Assembly: GCA_033980235.1 (NCBI GenBank)
Contig: CM067069.1
Span: 33,405,041-33,469,040 of the forward strand
Direction: 5' to 3'
DNA length: 64,000 nucleotides
DNA from: Diadema setosum
Lineage: Eukaryota; Echinodermata; Echinoidea; Diadematoida; Diadematidae
Shown here one piece after another: positions 1 to 12,775 of the stretch. A program made the translations under genes and the position numbers. Positions within the stretch are counted from its first letter, which is position 1. The number at the start of each line of letters is the position of its first letter. The notes below the pieces were generated by a model. It did not search any database and had not been told where the DNA came from. It saw only the letters and a list, made by a program, of their open reading frames with translations.

Positions 1-828
1 CGAATAGAGGCGTGGAACCGGGTGTGGCATGGCAGTTGTCAGTCGTCAACTCTCGAAGTTTTATTGGCTGAGCATCGGATGTCAATCAAAACACGTCGGA
101 GAGCCCGAAGAAATGCTAGTCTACTCTCCTAGGTATACTACAGATAATCTTTCAATAAAAATACAGTTTGCCTGTCTCTTTCAGCTTACTACAGTATTTT
201 TTCACTCTTCTCCATTCTTTTTAAGATGTATTACATTTTACATTACTTCAAATAGAAAAGAATGATGGTAATCAGTGCAACTGACTTCAGTTGTAAATCT
301 ATGAGGGTTTTGCACGTGGAAACTAGGCCCAAATTACTGCCGAATGCAAACCTTCAATTATTGGAGTAAAGTCTACTTGATATATACTTTAATTGTACGT
401 TTTGGAAATATATCTGATATCACTACTCCCCTCTATCATTTTTAACCTTGAGTTACCATATATTTTTGTATCAAACTTTGTAAGATATTTGCTTAACATC
501 AATAAAGCTGCCGTCAAGACATCAATCTCTATATCGGAGCACCGTAGACTTTAAACAGGCATTTTCTGTCGTGTTCACGCGTGATCATACTGTCACGGAA
601 GAACACGTCCGCGGTACATGGGCGTCCAAGGGGAAAACAAAGAGGAGCTGCGACACAGAAAGATTCCTGCAAAGCCAAAGGCACAGGTGAACTATGGTGC
701 ATCCTTTGCAATCATGAAATTACGAAATGCCATCTACGTGGTGCTGGCAACAAGTAATGAAAAACCGATTCAATCTGAATCATATTTTATTACAATGCAT
801 ATGAGGACATCTTTGTGGCCATTCTGTA
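1..828 (+). repeat. Left arm of long inverted repeat, element A
   Basis: This segment is the reverse complement of 9048-9871 with only scattered mismatches and a few small differences. Base 1 pairs with base 9871, so the arm continues beyond the left edge of the window. Both arms contain the same 78-codon open frame with one substitution, which reflects the arm identity rather than a gene. Similarity fades near 828, where this arm and its partner diverge. I see no transposase in the arm. It is best read as a terminal inverted repeat of a large DNA-type element or of a large inverted duplication. Confidence 0.85.
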
Positions 829-1540
829 TACATATTATGTATTGCTAAATTGAGTATCATCAACAAGCTAACAACTGTGGTAAAATACACATACAAACAC
901 GCACGTACACACACACACACGCACAAGACGTATTACGCAACTGAGGCACAACACGCAAGATTTGTGTCCATGTCCAAATCGCTAGAAGTGACACGTATGG
1001 CTCTGCTAAAGAGTCTTGTACGATTTTCGCCTGGAAGATCTCGTTTAGAGGTAAAGCGTGGTTGTTAAAATAACATTCACATGATTCGACCTGTCAGAAA
1101 TAAATTATACTCGTATTTTCTGACAAGATTTCAGAAATGATTATGTTCCTTCGTGTCCTTTCTGGGATGCATCATTTCAAGGATCGTTAATCTGATAATA
1201 AAATCCGGTTCGTTATTCCGAAAACGAAATATTCTTCTTTTAGTTACAAAATACGTTGATGTGACACCAATAATAAAAGGTGGAATATTATGCATTAAAA
1301 ATTGAACGAAAACACGCACACGTATTCATGCCTACACACGTGCACACAAACGCATTTACACACACAAAGACAAGTATAATGACAAACATACACAAACTAA
1401 AAAGGTCAAAAATAAAGCACTCGTGTATGTGCTGATAATCCCCTTTGAAATACGGCCAAAATCATACATCAGCCCCTTCCACTCTCATAACTCAAATGCA
1501 TCAGACATGCAGATGTAAACCAAGGATGACAGAAAAAGGC
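829..1540. other. Unassigned interior of element A
   Basis: No gene is recognisable. There is a short AC microsatellite near 905-922 and several CACA-rich patches near 1310-1370. The frames here are short and lack family motifs or splice context. Confidence 0.5.
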
Positions 1541-4500
1541 AGCAACGGTGACGAAATTAAATCAGCCCACAATGTGCTTATCTAATGCCTCAACTTATTT
1601 TCCACTTTGCTTAGAGTAGCAAGCTTCTGAATGTGCTTTATCAAGACGTTTTGTCCAAGACACACTTGCTTTGGATTGCAGGGGTCAAATACCTCAGACA
1701 GTTGTAAATAAGGGGTGACGAAAGAAGGCGGCAACGGTATCGAAATGAATTCAGCCATAATACTCTTAAATAATCCATCAACTCGTAATTCAACATTGCA
1801 GAGAGTTGCATGCTTCTTAACGAGCCAAATCAAGACATCTTATCCAAGAGACTTGCCCTTTGGATTAGAGGCTCAAATACTTGATGACGTTGTAAATACA
1901 GGATGACGAAATAAGGCAGCAGGGTGACAAAATCGATTCAGCCAAAAATATGCTTAGCGAAGACATGAAACCATTTTGCCGCTTTGATTAGAATTGCATG
2001 CTTCTCAATGTGCTATATCAATAATTTCTCTCCAAGTGGCATGAGCTTTGAATTAGAGGGCTGAAATGCATCAGACCAATGTACAGAAAGGGTGACGAAA
2101 AAAGGCAGCAACGGTGACAAAATCGAATCAACTTACAATGTGCTATGGTAAAACAATATCATACCACTTTGCTAAGGTTTACATGCCTCTCAATGTACTA
2201 TATCAAACAGTTTCTTTTTTTCCAGGACACATGTGATCTGGATCAGAGGGCTAATATACATGATGAGATGTAAATAAAGGGCGAATAAAAGAAGAAAGGA
2301 GAACGCTGACGAAATCGATTCAGGCAACAAAACGCTTGAATAATACATCAAATCGTTTTACTACTATGATCGGAGTTGCATGCTTCTCAGAGTGCTTTAT
2401 AGTGCATCAAGAAGTTTCCCCCCTGTGACGTGTGCTTTGCATTCTAGGGCTCAAATACATGAAACTAATTGTACATGAAGGGTGGTGAAATAAGGCAGCA
2501 ACGGTGTCTAAATCGATTCAGTCCACGATATGATTAGCTAATACGTCGGATTGTTCATTTTGTTCAGAGTTGCATGTATCCCAATGAGCTTTTGCTATGG
2601 GGACTCAAATACATAAGAAAGTTGTACATAAAGGATGAAGATAAATGCAGCAACTGTGAGGAAATTTTACTAATCCTAAATGTGGTTAGGCAATATATCA
2701 ACTCGTCATACCACTTTGCTGAGAGTTGCATGGTTCTCATTGTGCTACAGCAAGACGTTTTCTCCAAGGGGCATATTGTGCTTTAGATTTAAGGGCTCAA
2801 TTGTATCAGGGAAATGTAAATAAAGAGTGACGAAAACAGACAGCAACGGTGACGAAATCGATTTGGACTAAAATTTATTCAAGTACTACTCCACTCTTTA
2901 TACCTTTCTACAGAGAGCCGAATGGTTCGCATTGTGCTTTATCAAGGCGTTTTTGTCCAAGAAGAGTGTACTTTGGATTTGAGGGCTGCATGCTTCTCAA
3001 TGTGCTATATCAAGAAATTTACAAAAGAAACATGTGTTTATATTAGAGGGGTCGAAAATACATGATGAGGTTGTAAATAAAGGGTGACGAAAAAGGCAAT
3101 CAGGGTAACGGAAGCAAACAATGTGTCTAAATGATGCTTCAAATTGTTATATCAAATTAGTTATTGTTCCATGCTTCTCAATGTGTTACATCAAGACATT
3201 TTCTCCCAGAGACATGCTCTTTGCATTCGAGGTCTTAAATACATGATGCCGTCTTACACGAAGGGTGACGAAAAAGGCGACAACGGTGACGAAATCGATT
3301 TAGTCCAGGATATGATTAGCTAATACATCAAATTGTTATACAATTTTTACAGTTGTATATCACAATGTACCTTATCAGTATTTTTTTCAAGTGGCATGAG
3401 CTTTAGATTAGGCAACTAAAATGCATCAGAAAGTTGTACGTAAAGGTTGACGAAAAGTTAACCAGCTATGACGAAATCAAATCAGATCAAAATGTGGTTA
3501 CGTAATATATCAACTCGTCACGCCACTTTTTTGGGAGTTGCATGGTTCTGAGTTTGCTAAATCAATACGTTTTATCCAAGAGACGTATGTTTTAGATTAG
3601 AAGGCTTAAATGCATCAGACAGTTGTAAATAAATAGTAACAAAAACAGGCAGCAACAGTGACGAAATCGAATCAGCTAACATGTTAAGCAATAAATCAAT
3701 TCGTCATATTACTTTACTGAGATATGCATGCTTTTCAATGTCAGTGAATGTGCTTTATCAAGGTGTTATATCCAAGAGATGTGTCCTTTGGATTAGAGGG
3801 CTCAAATGCATCAGTCATTTGTAGATAAAGGGTGACGAAAACAGGCAACAGTGGTGACGGAATCGAATCAGCCCACATTTTGCTCAAGTAATAAATCAAC
3901 TCGTCATATCACTTTACTAAGAGCTGTGTGCTTCTTATTGTGCTTTATGAAGACATTTTATGCAAGACATGTGGGCTTGGATTAGAGGGCTCAAACGCAT
4001 CAGATAGTTGTAAATGACGGGTGACGAAAACAGGCAGCAGCGGTGACGGAATCGAATCAGCCAACAATATTCTTTATTACTAGTACATCAACTCGTTATA
4101 TCGCTTAACTGAGACTTGTATACTTCTCAACGTGCTATATCATGACGTTATATCAAAGAGAAAAGTGTTTTGGAATAGTATATGGCTCAAGTACATCAAA
4201 GAGTTGACAAACAGGGGAAAACCCCACAACGGAGAGCTGTACGGTTCATATGCAGTTACTACATTATCCGCGATCCAGACTGTACCACGTGCATGAGGGA
4301 GAAACTGAACTTGCCAACTCTTACCTTGGGATGCCAGGTCCGGAGATTAAAAGATTCATTCTTCAAAGCGGTAGAGGGGTTGGTCCCAGCCCTACATTCT
4401 GGAATTGTTTTCACTAAAGTAAGACCCAAGCGAAATATTACAGCAAAGAAATATAAAGAATGTAACGTCAGAAAAAAAAAAAGAATGTCGAAAATTACGT

Positions 4501-5110
4501 TACAAATCAAACTAAATGTTACACACTAAGGCACTGTAACACATCAGTATACCGACCGAGTTTCTCTCTTTTTTGTGAAACCGATCCTGGTTTGGAATTA
4601 ACTTCCAGCTGAAGTCGTTAACAGTATATTAAGGATGTTTTCAAAGCAAGGATTGAGCAAAGTCTTCTTCACTTTGACTACCAACGCTCCCAATGTGCCC
4701 TCTCTCACCCGGTGCCTTATACCGCAAGGTCCTGCACCGTACTACATCCAGAACCAGGAAGGATGACCAAAAAAAAAAAAAAAAACGGCACTAACGGTGA
4801 CGAAATTTAATCAAGCCCGATGTGTTTAGGTAATGCGTCAACTTGTAATACCACTTTGCTGAGAGTTGCAGGCTTCCAAATGCTCTACATCAATATGTTT
4901 TCTCCCAGAGACAAGTGTTCTAGATTATAGGCTCAAATACATGATGACAAAGTGAATAAAGGGTGACGAAAAAGGGCAACAGCGGTGACGAAATGGATTA
5001 AACCAACAATATGCTAAAATATTACATCAAATCGTTACACCAATTTGTTTAGACGTACAGGCTTCTCAATGAACTATTTCAAAATGTTTTTGTCGCAGAG
5101 ATATATGCTT
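1540..5110 (+). repeat. Degenerate ~185-bp tandem array
   Basis: A word like AACGGTGACGAAATCGATTC recurs near 1545, 1730, 1920, 2105, 2300, 2495, 2645, 2840, 3100, 3275, 3460, 3648, 3845, 4033, 4786 and 4973, so the period is mostly 180-195 bp. Each unit also carries phrases like GAGAGTTGCATGCTTCTCAA, then AAGACGTTTTCTCCAAGAGA, then GGGCTCAAATACATGA. Copies are strongly diverged from each other, with many indels, so the array is old. One more unit lies at about 5820-5950 beyond a foldback. A LINE fragment interrupts the array at 4182-4786. No open frame is conserved across units. Confidence 0.85.
4182..4786 (+). pseudogene. 3' fragment of a non-LTR reverse transcriptase (LINE)
   Basis: The frame at 4182-4529 reads like the C-terminal part of a LINE reverse transcriptase: a segment containing QRRAVRFICSYY, then LNLPTLTLGCQVRRLKDSFF, then VEGLVPAL. 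After the stop, a shifted frame still gives the WN.LPAEVVNS-like and FKARIEQ-like ends expected at the RT C-terminus. The piece ends in an A-run at about 4768-4786, as expected for a 3' poly-A tail. It sits inside the ~185-bp array and splits it. It is 5'-truncated and dead. The clade cannot be fixed from this much sequence. Confidence 0.65.
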
Positions 5111-5164
5111 TGCATTCGAGTTCTTCAAGGACAAGTTCACCTGACTAGACATGTGGATTGAGTG

Positions 5165-5920
5165 ATTGCATATTGTTGGCTGAATCGTTTTTGTCATGTT
5201 GACTCTCTCATTTTCGTCACCCTATATGTACAACATGTACAACTGTCTCATGTACTTAAAGGACAAGTTCACCTTCATAGACATGAGGGTTAAGTGAATG
5301 CAACAATATTTAGTAGAACACATCAGTGAAAGTTTGAGGAAAACTTGACAATGCGTTTAAAAGTTATGAATCTGTAAATTATCTGCACAATCACTGCTTC
5401 ATGAGAAGACTATGATGTCATATGCATAGAACCATATGAGGAAAATAATAAGAGAAAAACTTCGCTTTTTGAATAAAGTGCATATTTCCTGGACTTGTTA
5501 CTGACCTATGTTATATTTAAAAAAAACATTATCCCCCTTGTCTTCTGAATTAGAGAAGTCGATTGTTCTTTTGTTATGCGAGAAAAGTGGAAACATGTTT
5601 GACTTTCTTTATAAAATGTACTGTTTTATATTGTTGTACACATGTGACATCACAAGCCATAGTAGACTTGTCATCTAGCCATGACTAAGCAGAAACTTCA
5701 AAAATTTATAACCTTTGAACGGATTGTCCGATTTCCCTTAAATTATCACTTAATGTGTTCTGCTAATATTGCTGCATTCACTTAACCCACATGTCTATGA
5801 AGGTGAACTTGTCCTTTAAATACATGAGACAGTTGTACATATAGGGTGACGAAAATGAGAGGCAACAGTGACAAGATCGATTCAACCAACAATATGTTTA
5901 AATAATGCATTAAATGGCTA
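5165..5920. mobile_element. TTAA-flanked foldback element and extended palindrome
   Basis: Left and right ends read TTAAAGGACAAGTTCACCTT and its reverse complement, with the TTAA copies at 5256-5259 and 5816-5819. The inverted match runs inward for well over 100 bp. It also continues outward into array-type sequence on both sides (5165-5255 pairs with 5820-5910), so the whole palindrome is larger than the MITE. A second, partial end of the same family lies just upstream at about 5126-5170. TTAA duplication with subterminal inverted repeats is typical of piggyBac-like MITEs; the superfamily assignment is an inference. Confidence 0.65.
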
Positions 5921-5979
5921 TGTATATTAAAAAGTTTTCTCAAAATTACAAATGCTTTGGATTTGGAGGACACGCATGA

Positions 5980-6405
5980 TACACATCAACCAGGCAATTA
6001 CAGACCTGTCTCCCTGACATCCGTGATGTGTTAAAAACATGAGCAGATGATATGTAAGCCTTCTTGCAACATTTGGAGAATCAAAACATCCCGTCGCCCT
6101 TTAATCACGGTTTTAGACTATTGATTGAACAATTGCCCAGCTCCTCAGAACAATAAATAAACGACCTACCAAATACTCTCAAGTCCCGACTCATTACGCC
6201 TTTTGGTAGATGACTGCCAATTAAAAAAAAAAAATAAGTCAAGTCTTAGCGTGATTATCTCAAGTTGCAAGATTTATTTCAACTGAAAAAAAAAAAAAAA
6301 AAATGGGCATCCAACAGGGGAATGAGGCTCAATGGTGACAAATGCCAAGTATGAGTACTGACGACAAATCCTCATACTTGCCCCAGGCCACCATAAACAA
6401 AATTA
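5980..6405 (+). pseudogene. Decayed LINE reverse-transcriptase core
   Basis: Broken frames give, in order, the RT signatures PGNYRPVSLTSVMC (about 5990-6032), HLENQNIPSPFNHGFR, INDLP and LLVDD in place of FADD, then DYLKLQDLFQL and WASNRGMRLNGDKCQV. Segments between these are missing, and two A-runs (about 6222 and 6285) interrupt the frame. The copy is internally deleted and frame-shifted. The NYRP and NGDKCQ wording is that of a CR1/L2-like RT. It has no remaining coding capacity. Confidence 0.7.
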
Positions 6406-6689
6406 TCACTGAATGCAATGTACATAATTATGACCAAGAATGGATTTCTCAGGAGGTATCACTTTTCATGTGCTGATATATTGAAGTATACAAGGACACT
6501 TTATTACACTTGTCTGGGAAGAAGCGAAACTGAGCTTTCATCAAGAGAGAACATATTGAACTTGATGATCTCACGTCTGAAGATGGCTCAGATATTTGGC
6601 CTATGAACGAGTATGCTGATGCACAAGAAGGGAATAGTGACAGTGATGATGATTAGATACGGGAATAGATCAAGTTCAAGATACTTTAT

Positions 6690-6790
6690 TGAACCAAAGG
6701 CATTATCTACCATGTCCAGATGAAACAAAAGCCTAGCTTAAGTGCTTCAAAATATTTCTAAGATTTGGATTAGGGATAGAAACGACGATA
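6690..6790 (+). repeat. Empty-site relative of the 51.57-kb hairpin MITE
   Basis: The stretch reading CAGATGAAACAAAA, then AGCTTAAGTG, then ATTAGGGATAGAAACG matches sequence on both sides of the hairpin element at 51578-51934. Here the two halves are joined at a single TTAA (6738-6741). This shows the pre-insertion state of that repeat family. Confidence 0.7.
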
Positions 6791-7115
6791 AAAACTACTC
6801 CCAATGGTAAACATTGCCTTTAATGATCTGCATTGCCTCGTTACATGTTTTTTACTGCTACTAATAAATAGTATCCATCTCTTTGTGTTGGATAGGCCTA
6901 CACAGCTTTTCGATAAAATGTTTTTATAGTTTCTAGGATTCCTTTTAAATCATCTGCTCTTATCGTCAGGGTTCGCTCGCATCTTAATAAAAACCGTGTT
7001 TAATTGGTCTTCTTGTTTTTGAAGGGAATATAAGCAACATTATTATGAATTATGATCAGTGCACTTCAATACACAAGCGCTGCACTGGAGCAAACTGCAA
7101 CCCAATGATAGAATT

Positions 7116-7373
7116 GAAGAGTTTGTTCGCAAAAACCATAAGTTCATTTTTGAAGATTTTGAAGTACGGTCTCTGTCATAACATTGCATAAAGTACAAAA
7201 TAATGCCTTTTAAATGATTATATTGGTCACTACATTATAAAGGTACATTTTTGAAGTTATGGTCAAAAGAAGCAAACATTTTCCTATTATTCTCTTTATT
7301 TTTCTTGACCTTTAATCGCAACTATCTCCATTTGGCAAATATGGACTTATCGGTTTTTGCAAACAAACTCTTC
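7116..7373 (+). mobile_element. MITE family 1, copy A
   Basis: Ends read GAAGAGTTTGTTCGCAAAAA and the inverted TTTTTGCAAACAAACTCTTC. Flanking AATT copies at 7112-7115 and 7374-7377 form a 4-bp target duplication. The interior is shared with the copies at 36725, 50530, 55809 and 56618. It is a non-autonomous element of about 250 bp. Confidence 0.85.
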
Positions 7374-7399
7374 AATTATAACTAACTAATCACATTGTT

Positions 7400-9040
7400 A
7401 TGTGTACTATGACTGAACTGCAAACCGAATTTGGTTCAGGTGAGTGAACATCATATGACACATAGTGTATTACACAATATAGGCCTATTTGCAAATGTAG
7501 GCCTATTGGAATAAATTTCCAGTTTAGAAAATATGAGCAAAAATAGCAAGATTGAACAACCTTATTGCTTTACTCAAAGCCAACATAACTTTAATCCCCT
7601 TTGCTTTCTAATATAAATGCTATCTCGACTATATCATGGCCATTTGAGATAAAATATGTGTTGTATGGATGATTAAACTGTAGTCCTATTATTATTATAC
7701 TGACCCATTCGTCTTGCACTTTATGGTGGAAAAGCACAGGCAACCTTATTTTCTCAAAAGAAGGGCAATACAGAAAGCGTTTCAGCGCCTCTGTCACAAA
7801 TTTCCATCATTTATCCATAAATTACAAATATATTTATCTCCCAAATTGATATGTTATAATAATCATCATAGATTTAAGTCATTTCACCATGATCATAATT
7901 ATAAATCGTCCATGCTATATCTCCATAGTTATTAAACGACTCTTGGCGTTTTATGATAGCATGTTTTACAGTAGTCGTTGAGATAAGTAATTTGTCGGCC
8001 TATTTGCACACATATAGAATGCAAGGTTTCACTTCATATCTATTACTCGATAAATTATTACTCTATTTAGGCACTTCCATCATGACTGGTGATGTATGTG
8101 CCGCTGGACAGAATCTACAGCTTAATAGAAGATCGCATTTCCATGTTTCGCTATTCGAACAGAGTCACTTTATTTGTCAGCTGAATTGAACATTGTGAAA
8201 ATAGCCGTCTTTTTTTCAGGCAAACGTATATCAAAGCAATGAAAATTCTTGCTTTCGTGCGCCGACCACTAACGCAGGTTATTTATACAGATATTTGGTT
8301 AAATAGATGCAGAAAATCATGGTGGATAAAGCTTGATAAGAAAACTATAATAGTGTGCTGATAAAAGAGAAAACAGGGTCTTTTAGGAAGCGTAAAAGCG
8401 GTATTGTGTTTAACATCTTCTACGGAGTGAGAATGGTGAATCTCCACATGCAAGCGAAGCTTCTATCTGAAATCGTTCGTCACTGCATTCAGAGCAACAA
8501 TTTTGTAAATTCCAATTCAGATGTCCTCATGCTCACTCGAGGTGCATCCATATTCAAAGAGTATGCTTTACCCATTTACGCCTATACTTCCTAGTCATAT
8601 TTCACACTTTCGACAAAAATATAAAAAATACTGCTGGTGCTCGCGCATTTCCAAACATTTGCCTAATGTCTATATATTTTGTGATGCCACGTTGACCTGC
8701 TGTACACCTGGAAATATAACTTTAACTTTTCAACCAATGTATAACGTCCTTCGAAGCACTTTCTAAGATATGAAAACCAGGAAAATGAGGTATAGGAATT
8801 ACCATGAGCTACCAACTATATAAGCATGTATACATTCGTCGATGTTTGATTTGACAACCGGGAAATTGGATAAAAAATGGCCATCACTTGTCTTTTCCGG
8901 CGCTTTGGCCATGGTCACATATCGTGGGTGTTATGCTTCAGTTTCGTAAGTAGGTCGTGGTTTGTTTTTTTTTTTCTCCTTTGCGTGTGTGTGTATGCAT
9001 CAGCCACATTGGTTAGCTTAATTTTCTGCATTGGCATGCA
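7400..9040. other. Unassigned interior of element A
   Basis: AT-rich sequence without recognisable domains. The frames at 7714-8766 are short, mutually inconsistent and have no RNA-processing context. I could not find a transposase. Confidence 0.4.
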
Positions 9041-9047
9041 TTCGGAA

Positions 9048-9871
9048 TGGTCAGAAAGATGTCCTAATTTGCATTTGTAAAGAAATGTGAATCAGATTGA
9101 ATCGGTTTCTCCTTACTTGTTGCCAGCACCACGTAGAAGGCATCTCGTAATTTCATGATTGCAAAGAATGCACCATAATTCACCTGTGCCTTTGGCTTTG
9201 CAGGAATCTTTTTTTGTGTCGCAGCTCCTCTTTGTTTTCCCCTTGGACGCCCATGTACCGCGGACGAGTTCTGCCGTGACAGTGTGATCACGCGTGAACA
9301 CGACAGAAAATGCCTGTTTAAAGTCTACGGTGCTCCGATATAGAGATTGATGTCTTGACGGCAGCTTTATTGATGTTAAGCAAATATCTTACAAAGTTTG
9401 ATACAAAAATATATGGTAACTCAAGGTTAAAAATGATAGAGGGGAGTAATGATATCAGATATATTTCCGAAACGTACAATTAAAGTATATATCAAGCAGA
9501 CTTTACTCCAATAATTGAAGGTTTGCATTCGGCAGTAATTTGGGCCTAGTTTCCACGTGCAAAACCCTCATAGATTTACAACTGAAGTCAGTTGCACTGA
9601 TTACCATCATTCTTTTCTATTTGAAGTAATGTAAAATGTAATACACCTTAAAAAGAATGGAGAAGAGTGAAAAAATACTGTAGTAAGCTGAAAGAGACAG
9701 GCAAACTGTATTTTTATTGAAAGATTATCTGTAGTATACCTAGGAGAGTAGACTAGCATTTCTTCGGGCTCTGCGACGTGTTTTGATTGACATCCGATGC
9801 TCAGCCAATAAAACTTCGAGAGTTGACGACTGACAACTGCCATGCCACACCCGGTTCCACGCCTCTATTCG
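9048..9871 (-). repeat. Right arm of long inverted repeat, element A
   Basis: Reverse complement of 1-828. Together the arms enclose about 8.2 kb. The 107 bp that follow (9872-9978) should be the outer end of the arm, whose partner lies left of the window. Confidence 0.85.
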
Positions 9872-9978
9872 GAGGTTTCTTACTAGACGTATTTTTAGTC
9901 AACTTGACTTCCACATCGTCGCGCCCTCTATTGACTGCCAATCACTGATTTAGGCTAAAAATACGTCGCCCGCTAGAC
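9872..9978. repeat. Putative outer terminus of element A
   Basis: It contains an internal inverted pair, TAGACGTATTTTTAG (near 9893) and CTAAAAATACGTC (near 9954). It then runs straight into LINE coding sequence at 9978. The abrupt change to an open reading frame suggests the element end is close to 9975. Confidence 0.4.
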
Positions 9979-12775
9979 TATGGTGGACAGAGAAATGTGA
10001 ACAGGTGATCAGAGAGAGAAATCTGTATAGAAATAGAGTAGGAAGGCATTATAAGACAGAAGATTTGGTAAAGTATAAAGAAAAGAAAGCGTATGCTCAG
10101 AAAGTTATAAGAGAAGAAAAGTATAAATACTGGCTCAAATACTGCCAGTCGTTTATCGAACGACGGATGTGGGAAAAGTATGGAAAAAAGTGAAAGGATT
10201 ACAGAAAAGTAAGGAGAATACCTATGTTAGCAGTGAATTATTTGAGATGGATAAGATGGCACCGGTAATAGATATATCACAAAAAGCAAATCTTATTGCT
10301 AAGGCGTTTCAGTTGATCGAAACAAATGATATATGTAATTCAAAAGAAGAAGAAAAAAGGAAACACATTGAGAATGAAGTAATCAAAGTAAATTCATATG
10401 AGCAAGTTGATAGTCCTTTCAATGAGGAATTCACAATGAGAGAGTTAAAGAATGCGCTGAAAGAAATGAAAAATACAGCGGCAGGTAAAGATGGTATTAA
10501 TGCTATCATGGTACAATCGCTACCTGAAATTATGTATAAATGTTTATTACAATTGTATAATGATGTATGGATTAAAGCAATTTTTCCAGTTGAATGGTAT
10601 CAATGTATACAAATTCCTGTGTTGAAACCGGGAAAAGACCCCACGAATCCTACGTCATATCGCCCGATTACTTTAATCTCAGTGATGTGTAAGATTATGG
10701 AAAGAATGGTGAAAAACAGATTAGTATGGTATTTGGAGAGGAAGGATATATTAAATCCGTTTCAAGCGGGTTTTAGAAAAAATAGAAGTACTATGGACCA
10801 GTTGGTGAGATTAGAATCTGATGTACAAAAAGGAATGGCGAATAAAGAATATGTGGTTGTTGTGTTCTTAGATTTAACTAAGGCTTTCGATAAGATCTGG
10901 AGAAAAGGTTTACTTCAAAAGATTGAAGCGATTGGAATTAAAGATAGAATGTTAAGGTGGAGTGCTGCATTTTTGGGAAATAGACAATGTGTAGTAAAGT
11001 TAGATGGTATATATTCTGAAGAATATGTGCTGAAAAGGGGAACTCCCCAAGGAAGTGTTATGAGTCCAGTTTTGTTTAATGTTATGTTGAGTGATTTAAA
11101 ATTGAAAGAAAATTGTGTTAAATTATCAGTATATGCTGATGATATAGCGTTATGGGGTATGAGTAGAAATTTATATTATTTGCAGAAGAAATTACAAAGA
11201 GCAATTGACGAAATTATGTCATGGTGTAGAGACTGGAAGATAGATGTTTCAGCCGATAAATCAGCTGTGATGGTATTTACTAATAAACAGAAAAATAATG
11301 TTAAATTATTTATTGAAGGATATGAAATTAAACAATATGTGGAATATAAGTTTTTAGGAATGTGGTTTGATCAGAAGTTGAACTAGAAAAAACATATTGA
11401 TGTTATCAAAGATAAGGCTGTAACGCGATTGAATTTGATGAGATGTGTTGCTGGTACACCATGGGGCAGTAACGGACAAATATTACTGACGGTATATAAA
11501 GGATTGATAAGATCAATTTTAGATTATGGATGTGAATTGTATGATGCTGCAAGTAGTAGCACAAAACGTAAACTTGATTGTATTCAATATCAGGCTTTGA
11601 GAATAGTTACTGGTGCAGTGCGTAAGACATCTCTTGAAGCTTTACAAGTAGAGTGTGGAGAGATGCCCTTAAAATTTCGCAGAAGTATATTTGTTGATAA
11701 GTATAGATTTTATTTAATGTCTTTTGAAAGGAAACGGCATTCTACAGTTGAAATATTACAGCCATGTTGGTATTACGATCAATTTCATTGGAAAACCGGT
11801 CAAGGCCCGCTTGTTATGAGGGCATGTACTTTGAATACAAAAGTTGAACAAATTCATGATTGTATATTAAAAGAACCGTACTGGTATTATGTACCTCAGA
11901 GAATATCATATTTTAATTTTGATAACATTAGGAAAAGAAATGATACTGAGATAGAGGTAGCAAATTATGTAGAAGAAAGATTATTAATAAGATGGAAAGG
12001 GTATTTGAAAATATACACAGATGGATCAAGGCAAGACAATAACAATACTGGTGCTGCTTTTTATGTTGATCAGTATGATATAGGTAAAGTTTTTAGATTA
12101 CCTTCAATATGTATTATGAGAGCAGAATTAACTGCAATTATAATGGCATTAGAATGGTTAGAGAATTTTCGTAGTATTTCAGTTGTTATTTTAACTGATT
12201 CTCTAGCTGCGTTACAGGCGCTAGAAAATTTGTTCTCTATTACTAATGTTTTAGTTGTAGAAATTTTAGAGAAATTGAAATGTTTACAATTACAGGATAT
12301 ACATTTTGAATGGATACCCTCTCATAGAGGAGTGAAAGGTAATGAAATAGCTGATAATTTAGCAAAAAGGGGGTCTTTTAAAGAAAATATAAATGTAGAT
12401 ATTGCTTATACGAGACAAGAACTTACCAAATATATGGTGTCGTATTATAGAAATATTTGGCAAACAGAATGGGAAACATCAGAGAGAGGAAGAGATTTCT
12501 TCGGAATACAGTCACAGATATCTAAGGGAATACAGTTACAAGGAATGAGTAGAAAGGAAGAAGTGTTAGTACATCAAATTTGTCTGGGGAAATGTAGGTT
12601 GAATTATTATCTTTATGATATTAATTGTCACGAAAATGGATTATGTGATTCATGTCAAGTATTAGAAACAATAGAACATTATTTATTGGAATGTAAACGG
12701 TATAAAAATGAAAGAAAATTGATGCAAAAAATGTTGAAAATAAATGTAATGAATATTAGGTCAATTCCAGCGTAA
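9978..12775 (+). pseudogene. LINE ORF2 with reverse transcriptase and RNase H (I-like group)
   Basis: One long frame with two lesions. 9978-10160 encodes the pre-RT linker starting LWWTEKCEQ; a one-base frameshift falls near 10155-10165. 10169-11386 is the RT: box A FLDLTKAFD, GTPQGS, catalytic YADD (codons at 11132-11143) and FLGMWFDQKL. A single in-frame TAG at 11384-11386 follows, then 11387-12775 in the same frame: thumb, RNase H (YTDGSR, RAELTAI, LTDSLAAL, PSHRGVKGNEIADNLAKRG) and a zinc-knuckle-like end with CDSC, EHYLLEC. RNase H downstream of a non-LTR RT is known for the I/R1/Jockey group. The endonuclease half is missing: the frame starts at the border of element A. It ends abruptly at the first GTAACGGACATGACA word. 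Few lesions imply a fairly young copy. Confidence 0.9.

Noticed and set aside
29..265. 78-codon frame repeated in both arms of element A
   Set aside because: It is present twice only because the arms are inverted copies. There is no domain, start context or splice signal that supports a protein.
6534..6656. Acidic reading-frame end (ELDDLTSEDGSD, then AQEGNSDSDDD and stop)
   Set aside because: It looks like an acidic C-terminal tail, but only about 40 codons are open and no upstream exon or domain could be joined to it.
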